64,000 nucleotides of DNA, from NCBI RefSeq assembly GCF_900176375.1, contig NZ_FWYF01000001.1, forward strand, positions 1 to 64,000. Direction: 5' to 3'. Shown in pieces: positions 27,446-35,739 of this stretch; position 1 is the stretch's first letter; each line of letters begins with the position of its first letter. Origin of the DNA: Reichenbachiella faecimaris (lineage in GTDB: Bacteria > Bacteroidota > Bacteroidia > Cytophagales > Cyclobacteriaceae). The notes beneath the pieces are model-generated. The model searched no databases and was not told the origin of the DNA. It saw nothing but the letters and a program-made list of their open reading frames with translations. The position numbers were made by a program, and so were the translations under genes.

Positions 27446-28704
27446 AGCTTCTTTCTCTTACCAGTCGTTATTATTTTTTATCTATCGTAATCATTTTATC
27501 CATAGGCGGCGTGTTTGCCTATTATATTATCAAAAATATAGTGAATCATGAATTCAATGAGAAGCTACTGGCTGATCGCCAACAATTTTTGTTCGAATGG
27601 CACACCTATGAAGAGATTCAGGAAGTTTTTTATTTGAATGTAGGAGATAGAATTAGTATCAAAGAGTTGCCTGTAGGTACCTTGGCTCCTATGACCATGC
27701 GAGATACACTCATGTGGGATGACTATGAAAAGCGTATACTCCCTTTTAGGGTATTGAGATTTTCAGATCAACTAGATGGTAAAAACTACTCGGTCTCTAT
27801 CACCAAGTCACTACTGCCCAATGAGGATTTGATTACTGGGATAAGCGAGATCATTTTGTTGTTGATGGGCAGTATCATCGTCACATTATTGGTGGTCAAC
27901 CGTCAGATTTCCAAACGGATTTGGTCGCCATTTTATGAGACGATTGCGAAACTCAAGAAGTTCAAAATTTCTACTACCTCTGAAGTGAATTTTGAGGAAA
28001 GTAAAATCTTTGAGTTTGAAGAATTGAATGACGAGATTAAAAAAATGCTGGACAAAAGTCAAGCTGATTACAACAACCTAAAGGAATTTACTGAGAATGC
28101 TTCTCATGAAATTCAAACACCTCTAGCCATCATTAAATCAAAATCTGAGCTTCTACTCCAAGATGGAAATTTGCCTGAAGAGGATCTTGACGAGATAAAT
28201 AAGATAAATGAAGCTGCCAATAGACTTTCCAAGTTGAACACGGATCTTATTCTATTGACACAGATGGAAAACCATCAATTTGAAGATATGGAGTCCATTG
28301 ATTTGGTAGATTTCATTGAAAATAAACTCACTTACTTTGAAGAACTGATTGACCTGAAAAAAATATATTTGAAAAAAAGTTATGAGTTTCATCCCGTACT
28401 GAAGATGAATAGTACACTAGCCTTTTTGCTTATCAATAATCTTCTAAAGAATGCCATCCGCCACAATGTGGATAAAGGATATTTAAGGATATATACATTT
28501 CAAAACAGAATGGTTTTTGAAAACTCTGGTCATCAATCCAATGTTGATCCCCAGTCTTTATTTCAGCGTTTCAAAAAGGGCAACGTATCACACGATTCTT
28601 CTGGATTGGGTCTGGCCTTGATCAAAAAAGTATGTGATATTCATCAAATGACAGTGACCTATACGGTTCAGGAAGTAAATCACAAAATAGAAATTCATTT
28701 CTGA
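27442..28704 (+). CDS. Sensor histidine kinase, partner of the upstream regulator
   Basis: 420 aa from a TTG start at 27442 that overlaps the regulator stop (TTGA); no nearby ATG fits the first transmembrane helix. TM1 is about 11-30 and TM2 about 132-153, enclosing a ~100-residue periplasmic domain. The HisKA box ENASHEIQTPLAI has phospho-His222. The ATP-binding domain has NNLLKNAIRHN and the G-box SSGLGLALIKKV. The signal sensed is unknown. No HAMP is evident beyond a short linker. The RND pump genes lie downstream after 294 bp. Confidence 0.93.
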   Translation: MKLLSLTSRYYFLSIVIILSIGGVFAYYIIKNIVNHEFNEKLLADRQQFLFEWHTYEEIQEVFYLNVGDRISIKELPVGTLAPMTMRDTLMWDDYEKRILPFRVLRFSDQLDGKNYSVSITKSLLPNEDLITGISEIILLLMGSIIVTLLVVNRQISKRIWSPFYETIAKLKKFKISTTSEVNFEESKIFEFEELNDEIKKMLDKSQADYNNLKEFTENASHEIQTPLAIIKSKSELLLQDGNLPEEDLDEINKINEAANRLSKLNTDLILLTQMENHQFEDMESIDLVDFIENKLTYFEELIDLKKIYLKKSYEFHPVLKMNSTLAFLLINNLLKNAIRHNVDKGYLRIYTFQNRMVFENSGHQSNVDPQSLFQRFKKGNVSHDSSGLGLALIKKVCDIHQMTVTYTVQEVNHKIEIHF

Positions 28705-28868
28705 TTTAGAAGTTTATCTAAAGGCTAAATCAGAATTCGACTGTTTTGGTCAATCATCAGTATTCCTTATAGGCTACTTCACGTTCTATCTAAATAGAAA
28801 ACCAACTCTAGGTTTCATAGCATAGGATAAATAAAATTTCCCTTACTTTTTTTCAAATTCTCTGAATC

Positions 28869-28889
28869 TGCAGATTTTATTCAGAATTG
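28869..28889 (+). promoter_or_regulatory. Putative response-regulator box 3 (RND operon)
   Basis: Contains ATTTTATTCAGAATTG, identical to box 2 in 19 of 21 positions, with CAGA repeated at 11-bp spacing. A further TCTGAAT just upstream makes a dyad with ATTCAGA. It lies 110 bp before the adaptor-gene ATG, inside the 294-bp gap after the kinase. The remainder of the gap shows no ORF or terminator. Confidence 0.5.
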
Positions 28890-28998
28890 GGTTCTTGTTT
28901 TGAATTCTAAACAAATAAAGATAGGTCTTGATTGACTTATTAAGTCTAAAAAAATTCAACATGAGTTTACAATTCAAACACTCAATAATAGAGAAATT

Positions 28999-30087
28999 AT
29001 GATGAAGAGTATTTATAAACTGATGGCTTTGAGCGCAATTGCTTTTTCAAGTTGTGACTCACACAAAGGTCATCATGAACTAGAAAGTAAATATGAGGTG
29101 ACTAGCCCTATCAAAATGGATACATCCGTAACTAAGCATTATGTGAGCCAAATCCATTCATCCCAGCATATTGAACTCCGAGCACTTGAAAGAGGCTATC
29201 TGGAGAAAATATTTGTTGACGAAGGGCAATTCGTAAAAAAAGGTCAATTGATGTTTCAGATTATGCCACGGCTCTATCAAGCAGAGCTGCAAAGAACTGA
29301 AGCAGAAGTGCACTACGCACAAATCGAATATGAAAACACAAAGCGACTGGCAGAAAGTAATGTAGTGGCAGCAACAGAGTTGGCGTTAGCCAGTGCCAAA
29401 TATGATAAGGCCAAGGCGGAGCTTGCACTAGCACAGGTTCACTTGGACTTTACGCAAGTGAGAGCACCATTTGATGGTATCATGGATCACCTGCATGTGA
29501 GACTTGGCAGTTTGGTAGAAGAAGGGGAGTTGCTAACTACACTTTCAGACAATCATGAAATGTGGGTTTATTTCAATGTACCCGAAGCTGAGTATTTGGA
29601 CTATAAAGTGGAACTAAGTGCGGATAAAGAGCATCCTCTGAGAGTGAAACTGATGATGGCTAATAACAAGCTATTTGAAAATATGGGTGAAGTAAATACC
29701 ATAGAGGCAGATTTTAATAATGAAACGGGAAATATAGCCTTCAGAGCAACATTTCCTAACCCCAAAGGTCTATTGAGACATGGAGAAACAGGAAATGTTC
29801 TAGTGGAAGCCTCTCTAAAAGATGCCTTATTGATTCCACAGAAAACCACCTATGAAATTTTAGATAAAAAATACGTCTTTGTAGTTGATAAAAATGGACT
29901 AGTCAGATCCAGACATATTCAGGTAGGGGCGGAGTTGCCACATATCTATGAAGTGATCGAGGGGCTTGAAGAATCGGACAGAATCCTATTAGAGGGTCTT
30001 CGAAAGGTTAGAGAAGGTGATAAAATCGCAACTGAGTTTGTGGAGCCGATCACAGTTCTTTCTCAACTTGAACTCTACGCAGAGTAA
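28999..30087 (+). CDS. RND efflux periplasmic adaptor (lipoprotein)
   Basis: 362 aa. The signal peptide ends in a lipobox (LSAIAFSSC), so it is a lipoprotein anchored in the inner membrane. The membrane-fusion-protein core is clear: a split lipoyl domain (LRALERGYLEKIFVDEGQFVKKGQ and FTQVRAPFDGIMDHL), a coiled-coil hairpin (about 88-135) and beta-barrel. It links the RND pump to the outer-membrane channel. ATG 28999 is followed immediately by a second ATG (29002). First of three genes. Confidence 0.94.
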   Translation: MMKSIYKLMALSAIAFSSCDSHKGHHELESKYEVTSPIKMDTSVTKHYVSQIHSSQHIELRALERGYLEKIFVDEGQFVKKGQLMFQIMPRLYQAELQRTEAEVHYAQIEYENTKRLAESNVVAATELALASAKYDKAKAELALAQVHLDFTQVRAPFDGIMDHLHVRLGSLVEEGELLTTLSDNHEMWVYFNVPEAEYLDYKVELSADKEHPLRVKLMMANNKLFENMGEVNTIEADFNNETGNIAFRATFPNPKGLLRHGETGNVLVEASLKDALLIPQKTTYEILDKKYVFVVDKNGLVRSRHIQVGAELPHIYEVIEGLEESDRILLEGLRKVREGDKIATEFVEPITVLSQLELYAE

Positions 30088-30115
30088 TCTAATCTTTCAA
30101 AAAAACAATAATAAA

Positions 30116-33100
30116 ATGTTTTTAAGCAGAATAATACATAGACCCGTATTGGCCATTGTCATATCCGTGGTCATTTTGTTCTTAGGTGGGCTAGCAATCA
30201 GGACGTTACCCATTTCCCAATTTCCATCTATTGCTCCTACGACGGTAAATTTGTTTATTGCCTACCCTGGATCAAGTGCAGAAGTTTTGGTTAATTCTAC
30301 ACTCATACCATTGGAACAGGCCATCAACGGGGTGCAAGGCATGCGCTACATCTCTTCAGATGCGACAAGTGCGGGAGAGGCCACTATTCGAGTGATTTTT
30401 GAACCAGGTACTGATCCCAATCAGGCCGTGATTCGTGTCAAGACACGGGTGGATCAGGTGATGCCTTTGCTGCCTCCACTTGTTCAAAGGGAAGGGGTGA
30501 TTATTTCACCTATCCAGCCAAGTATGTTGATGTATGTGAATTTATATAGCAAGGATAAAAACGCTGATGAGAAATTCCTGTACAACTACGCCAATGTCAA
30601 AATGATTCCTGAGATTCAGCGAATTAACGGGATAGCCAGAGCACAAATACTTGGCAGTAGACAATTCGCCATGCGAATCTGGCTGAAACCTGATCGTATG
30701 AGAGCCTATAAAGTATCAGCAGAGGAAATAATGGAGGCTATGCTTGACCAGAGTATCATTGGTAGACCGGGCAGACTGGGAAGAGCTGATGGTAAGGAAG
30801 CACAATCGCTAGAGTATGTGTTGACTTATCAGGGAAGATATAACAAGCCAGAGGAATATGGTAATATTGTTATTCGATCTAATGAAGAAGGTCAAAACAT
30901 CCATTTAAAAGATATTGCAAATGTAGAGTTGGGTAGTGAATTTTTCGATATCTACTCTAACCTAGATGGCGACCCATCCGCGTCTATTGTTTTAAAACAA
31001 ACGGTAGGAAGTAATGCTTCTCGCGTCATTGAAGATGTTAAAGCCAAGCTTGATGAAATGAAAGGAGATTTTCCTCCAGGCATGGACTACAAGATCAGTT
31101 ATGACGTCTCCAATTTCTTGGATGCCTCAATCGAACAGGTGGTTCATACACTGAGAGATGCATTTATACTTGTTGCCATAGTGGTCTTCGTCTTCTTGGG
31201 TGATTGGCGATCTACTTTGATTCCAATTATAGCCGTGCCAGTTTCGTTGATTGGAGCCTTTTTCGTGATGTTGATGTTCGGATTATCCATCAATCTCATT
31301 ACACTATTTGCGTTGGTATTGGCTATAGGTATTGTGGTAGACGATGCCATTGTAGTCGTAGAAGCAGTACATGCCAAAATGCACGATAAGAACCTGTCTC
31401 CCTATCATGCAGTAAAGGAAGTGATGGGAGAAATCAGTGGCGCAATTATCGCTATTACGTTAGTAATGGTTTCCGTATTTGTGCCGATTGCGTTCATGCC
31501 TGGTCCAGTGGGTACTTTTTATCGACAGTTTTCCATTACCATGGCCAGTTCTATAATTTTATCGGCAGTGGTAGCACTCACATTGACTCCTGTACTCTGC
31601 GCCATGTTATTAAAAAATACACATGGTCGTCCGAAGAAACGATCATTGATGAATAAACTACTTGACGGCTTCAATGGTGGATTTGAAAAGGTAACCAATA
31701 AGTATGTGAAGCTCTTGAAGCTAATTGTAAATAGAAGATTGGTAACTTTTGGAATTTTAATTGCCTTTTGTGTAGGCATTTACTTTGAGGGTCAGGTACT
31801 CCCTACAGGGTTTATTCCAAATGAAGATCAGGGAACCATTTATGCGATTATACAAACACCTCCAGGTGCTACTCTGGAACGAACGAACCAAGTGGCTCAG
31901 CAGCTTCAGAAAATAGCTGAAGAAATTGATGGTATTGAATCAGTTTCAGCTTTGGCAGGATATGAGATCATGACGGAAGGTCGCGGATCTAACGCAGGTA
32001 CCTGCCTGATCAACTTGAAAAACTGGTCAGAACGCCAACACTCTGTACATGAGATTATGGAAGAACTGGAAGAGGAAACAAGAAACTTAGGGGCTATTAT
32101 CGAATTTTTCGAGCCGCCAGCTGTTCCTGGTTTTGGTACCTCAGGTGGATTTTCTATGAGGATGTTGGATAAGACCAATTCTACTGACTATCAGGAATTT
32201 GACAAAATTAACAGTAGCTTCATGGATGCGCTAAAAGAGCGTAAAGAGATCACAGGACTATTTACCTTCTTTGCTGCGAATTATCCTCAATATGAAATTG
32301 AGATAGATAATGAGGTGGCCATGCAAAAAGGAGTGTCCATTGGTGCAGCTATGGAGAATCTCAATATTCTGATAGGAAGCACCTACGAACAGGGCTTTAT
32401 CAGGTTTGGTAGGTTTTTTAAGGTTTATGTGCAAGCCTCTCCAGAATACAGAAGGTATCCTTCGGATTTGGATGGATACTTTGTCAAAAATGAAGGCGGA
32501 GAAATGGTGCCTTATTCATCATTTATGAAATTGACCAAGCGTCAAGGACCTAACGAGATTACCAGATTTAACCTGTACAACTCTGCTTCTATCAGAGGGT
32601 TGCCAGCACCTGGATATACTACTGGGGATGCGATTGCAGCCATTCGAGAAGTAGCGGAAAAAAACCTACCTCGTGGGTATGATATTGCCTTTGAAGATTT
32701 GTCTTACGACGAATCAAGACGTGGAAATGAAGGCATCTACATTTTTGCCGTAGTACTCATATTTGTGTATTTAGTACTTGCAGCACAATATGAGAGTTTC
32801 TTGTTACCCTTGGCTGTTATTCTCTCTCTGCCAGTTGGAATTTTTGGATCCTTCTTACTCCTAAAACTCATGGGCTTAGCCAATGACGTGTATGCACAGG
32901 TCGGTTTGATTATGCTTGTGGGTCTGCTGGGTAAGAATGCAGTATTGATCGTAGAATTTGCGGTTCAGAAACACCAGCAAGGCATGTCGGTTTTGGATGC
33001 CGCAATTGAAGGCGCCAGAGTGAGGTTTAGACCAATTTTGATGACCTCATTTGCTTTTATAGCAGGGTTGATTCCTTTGGTGATTTCTCATGGTGCCGGA

Positions 33101-33352
33101 GCAGTAGGTAACCAAACCATTGGCTCATCTGCCATGGGGGGTATGCTTATTGGAACATTTTTCGGCGTAATTATTATTCCAGGATTGTACTACGTGTTTG
33201 ACACATTGGCCGAAGGGCGAAACCTCATAAAAGGAGAAGAGCACGAGCCATTATCTGAAGAATATGTACATACCATGGAGGATCGGGATAAGATGCTCAA
33301 ACAAATACATCAAAGCAAACTAGATGCGGATCAAAAAGGTAAAAGCAAATGA
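30116..33352 (+). CDS. RND (HAE1-type) multidrug efflux pump, inner-membrane subunit
   Basis: 1078 aa from ATG 30116 (MFLSRIIHRPVLAIVISVVI); longer in-frame readings overlap the adaptor gene. Twelve-helix RND architecture, with porter motifs QFPSIAPTTV and YPGSSAEVL, and the proton-relay Asp pair in TM4 (GIVVDDAIVVVEAV). The helix near the end of repeat 2 (GLLGKNAVLIVEFA) is also conserved. Exports drugs or other amphiphiles using protons. Its stop overlaps the start of the outer-membrane factor gene (ATGA). Confidence 0.96.
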   Translation: MFLSRIIHRPVLAIVISVVILFLGGLAIRTLPISQFPSIAPTTVNLFIAYPGSSAEVLVNSTLIPLEQAINGVQGMRYISSDATSAGEATIRVIFEPGTDPNQAVIRVKTRVDQVMPLLPPLVQREGVIISPIQPSMLMYVNLYSKDKNADEKFLYNYANVKMIPEIQRINGIARAQILGSRQFAMRIWLKPDRMRAYKVSAEEIMEAMLDQSIIGRPGRLGRADGKEAQSLEYVLTYQGRYNKPEEYGNIVIRSNEEGQNIHLKDIANVELGSEFFDIYSNLDGDPSASIVLKQTVGSNASRVIEDVKAKLDEMKGDFPPGMDYKISYDVSNFLDASIEQVVHTLRDAFILVAIVVFVFLGDWRSTLIPIIAVPVSLIGAFFVMLMFGLSINLITLFALVLAIGIVVDDAIVVVEAVHAKMHDKNLSPYHAVKEVMGEISGAIIAITLVMVSVFVPIAFMPGPVGTFYRQFSITMASSIILSAVVALTLTPVLCAMLLKNTHGRPKKRSLMNKLLDGFNGGFEKVTNKYVKLLKLIVNRRLVTFGILIAFCVGIYFEGQVLPTGFIPNEDQGTIYAIIQTPPGATLERTNQVAQQLQKIAEEIDGIESVSALAGYEIMTEGRGSNAGTCLINLKNWSERQHSVHEIMEELEEETRNLGAIIEFFEPPAVPGFGTSGGFSMRMLDKTNSTDYQEFDKINSSFMDALKERKEITGLFTFFAANYPQYEIEIDNEVAMQKGVSIGAAMENLNILIGSTYEQGFIRFGRFFKVYVQASPEYRRYPSDLDGYFVKNEGGEMVPYSSFMKLTKRQGPNEITRFNLYNSASIRGLPAPGYTTGDAIAAIREVAEKNLPRGYDIAFEDLSYDESRRGNEGIYIFAVVLIFVYLVLAAQYESFLLPLAVILSLPVGIFGSFLLLKLMGLANDVYAQVGLIMLVGLLGKNAVLIVEFAVQKHQQGMSVLDAAIEGARVRFRPILMTSFAFIAGLIPLVISHGAGAVGNQTIGSSAMGGMLIGTFFGVIIIPGLYYVFDTLAEGRNLIKGEEHEPLSEEYVHTMEDRDKMLKQIHQSKLDADQKGKSK

Positions 33353-34788
33353 GAGACATGAAAATTAAATTTCTTAATAAAGGTTTGGTAGTTGCTTTCG
33401 CAGCAATTGCCATCCAGGCATGTGCTCCTAAACTGACTATAATGGAGGCTGATCTAGATGTGCCTGAGCAATTTGACGCTCAGCAGGATTCGACGAATAC
33501 AGCAGATATTCAATGGAGAACTTACTTTACTGATCCATACCTTATTGCTTTGATCGACACGGCACTGTCTAACAATCAGGAGCTCAATATATTTATGCAG
33601 GAGATTGCCATTGCTCGTAATGAAGTTCGAGCAAAAAAAGGTGAAATATTACCTTCAGTAGATGTGGGTGCAGGTGCAGGAGTAGACAAGGTAGGTAGAT
33701 ATACCAGAAATGGAGCCTTAGAAGCCACAACAGATATTGAACCTGGGGAAGAATTTCCAGAGCCGTTACCGGATTTTGTGGTAGGGGCTGCTGCTACCTG
33801 GGAAGTGGATATTTGGCGCAAGCTACGTAATGCTAAAAAATCGGCATTCACGAGGTACCTATCTAGCGTAGAAGGTCGAAACTTTATGGTCACCAACTTG
33901 ATAGCTGAGATAGCCAATGCCTATTATGAGTTGCTGGCACTGGACAATCAATTGGCTCTGGTGCAGCAGAATATTAAGATTCAGTCTGATGCTTTGGAAA
34001 TCGTACGATTACGAAAACAAGCATCTCGTGTTACTGAATTGGCTGTTCGGAGATTTGAAGCTCAGGTATTGGATACTAGAAGTCTTCAATACGACATCAA
34101 GCAAAAGATCGTAGAGACTGAAAATGAACTCAACTTTTTGTTAGGTAGATACCCTCAGCCAATCGCAAGAAATGCGGATACATTTGTAAGCTTTGTTCCT
34201 GGCGTGGTGAAAACAGGTATTCCTTCACAGCTGTTGGAAAATCGTCCAGATATCAAGCAAGCTGGATTGGATTTGGAAGCAGCTAAGCTGGACATCAAAG
34301 TAGCCAAGGCAAGATTTTATCCTTCTCTTGGCATTTCGGCTGGCGTAGGTTATCAGGCATTCAACCCGAGTCATTTGCTCTCTACTCCAGAGTCATTGGC
34401 GTTTTCTTTGACAGGAGATGTGGTAGCGCCATTAGTCAATCGAAATGCAATCAAAGCCCTCTACTACAGTGCCAATTCAGCTCAGATTCAGGCCGTGTAT
34501 AATTACGAGCGTACTATTTTGAATGCATATATAGAGGTGGCCAATCTGATGTCTAAAGAGGATAACCTCCAAAGTAGTTACGATTTGAGAGCACAGCAGG
34601 TAGAAGCATTGAATCAATCCATTGAGATTTCCAATTTCTTATTTAGATCGGCAAGAGCTGACTATATGGAAGTATTGCTTACACAGCGCGAGGCGCTGGA
34701 TTCAAGGTTTGATTTAATAGAAACTAAAATGCAACAATTACATACTTGGATTAATATCTACAAGGCCCTTGGTGGCGGATGGGATTGA
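33349..34788 (+). CDS. Outer-membrane efflux factor (TolC/NodT family lipoprotein)
   Basis: 479 aa. The ATG at 33349 overlaps the pump stop; a second ATG at 33358 also fits. The signal peptide ends in a lipobox (AAIAIQAC). Two OEP repeats are visible (DPYLIALIDTALSNNQELNIF and LLENRPDIKQAGLDLEAAKLDIKVAKARFYPSL), as in NodT/OprM channels. It completes the tripartite pump. The downstream inverted-repeat element may serve as terminator. Confidence 0.94.
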   Translation: MRDMKIKFLNKGLVVAFAAIAIQACAPKLTIMEADLDVPEQFDAQQDSTNTADIQWRTYFTDPYLIALIDTALSNNQELNIFMQEIAIARNEVRAKKGEILPSVDVGAGAGVDKVGRYTRNGALEATTDIEPGEEFPEPLPDFVVGAAATWEVDIWRKLRNAKKSAFTRYLSSVEGRNFMVTNLIAEIANAYYELLALDNQLALVQQNIKIQSDALEIVRLRKQASRVTELAVRRFEAQVLDTRSLQYDIKQKIVETENELNFLLGRYPQPIARNADTFVSFVPGVVKTGIPSQLLENRPDIKQAGLDLEAAKLDIKVAKARFYPSLGISAGVGYQAFNPSHLLSTPESLAFSLTGDVVAPLVNRNAIKALYYSANSAQIQAVYNYERTILNAYIEVANLMSKEDNLQSSYDLRAQQVEALNQSIEISNFLFRSARADYMEVLLTQREALDSRFDLIETKMQQLHTWINIYKALGGGWD

Positions 34789-34813
34789 TCCATGAGCGAA
34801 AGATTATAATGAA

Positions 34814-34942
34814 GAGACTGTCTAAAAGCGAAATAAATTGGCATAGCGAAGAGATGAGGGATCTTAACTTATTATTTATCATCAATAAGTTTAATGAGAA
34901 TTCTCCTTTCTAGTCGAAATGACAAGCTTTTGAGACGGCCTC
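34814..34942. repeat. MITE-like inverted-repeat element A
   Basis: 129 bp bounded by imperfect terminal inverted repeats: GAGACTGTCTAAAAGC at the left and GCTTTTGAGACGGCCTC at the right. An inner perfect palindrome AACTTATT/AATAAGTT is nested inside. No ORF. The ends resemble those of element B at 40002-40137 (CTTTTGAGACGG versus CTTTTGAAACAG). Such short palindromic intergenic repeats are common in Bacteroidota genomes. The fold could also end RND-operon transcription. Confidence 0.65.
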
Positions 34943-34970
34943 TTTTGTCATTCAACAAAAACGTAAATCT

Positions 34971-35651
34971 ATGGGAAAAGTAATTCGACAAAAACTTCCA
35001 ACTGAGTATAGTATAGGAATCCTTTTATTAATTTTTGTATTATCATATTTTTTATCAGGCCGCTTGTTTGAAACACAGATGGCTGATGCTGATCAAGTCC
35101 CCAACTTGTATGTTGGCATGTTATTGGCCAGTGTGGCTGTGATAATTATGGTATTGATACTTTGGGAGGAATTACTCTTTCCAGTTAGGATTGATCCTAC
35201 CGACGAAGAAGTGATATTCAGGAATCACAGAAATAAGCTCAAAATACAAGTGCTTATCTATTTGTCCATTCCCGCTATTGTTGTATTTCTTTTTGTCAAT
35301 TATGAGGTCAATCTATTCAGTTTTATTCCATTTGCGTTGGTCTGCTTAATAGCACCTGTAGCTGGAAAACTTGGCACAGGAATCAATAACTACAATGACT
35401 TCTTAAGGTTGACCGAAAAGGAGATAGAATACAAAAACAATGAGCTAGAGGGTACCATACAAGTGGCAGATATACAGACGATGTCTTTGATTAGAGATGA
35501 GGATGGAATCTTAAGTAAGCTTGATGTGTCCATGACTGATCATGCTCAACTGACGATTGACTTGGATGAAATGGAGCTAGAAGAATTTTATGACACGATT
35601 GAAGAGTATATGTCAGTTCATTACAAACAGCTATTGAGTCGTAAAGGATAA
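34971..35651 (+). CDS. Membrane protein of unknown function
   Basis: 226 aa. Four hydrophobic helices (about 15-31, 47-66, 91-109 and 112-130) are followed by a ~90-residue cytoplasmic domain (DFLRLTEKEIEYKNNELEGTIQ ... MSVHYKQLLSRKG) that looks like a PH-like beta domain (strand pattern only). I do not recognise the family. It stands alone between element A and a bidirectional terminator. Confidence 0.6.
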   Translation: MGKVIRQKLPTEYSIGILLLIFVLSYFLSGRLFETQMADADQVPNLYVGMLLASVAVIIMVLILWEELLFPVRIDPTDEEVIFRNHRNKLKIQVLIYLSIPAIVVFLFVNYEVNLFSFIPFALVCLIAPVAGKLGTGINNYNDFLRLTEKEIEYKNNELEGTIQVADIQTMSLIRDEDGILSKLDVSMTDHAQLTIDLDEMELEEFYDTIEEYMSVHYKQLLSRKG

Positions 35652-35690
35652 CAGCAATTAGGACAAGTTAATCCTTCATGTCAGTTGCAT

Positions 35691-35730
35691 AAGAAAAGAG
35701 TCAGCACTTGATAGTGCTGACTCTTTTCTT
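35691..35730. terminator. Bidirectional intrinsic terminator
   Basis: An 18-bp perfect stem, arms 35691-35708 and 35713-35730 (core GAGTCAGCACT / AGTGCTGACTC), loop TGAT, with A-rich and T-rich ends. It lies between convergent genes ending at 35651 and 35740. Confidence 0.92.
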
Positions 35731-35739
35731 ATGGCTTGG

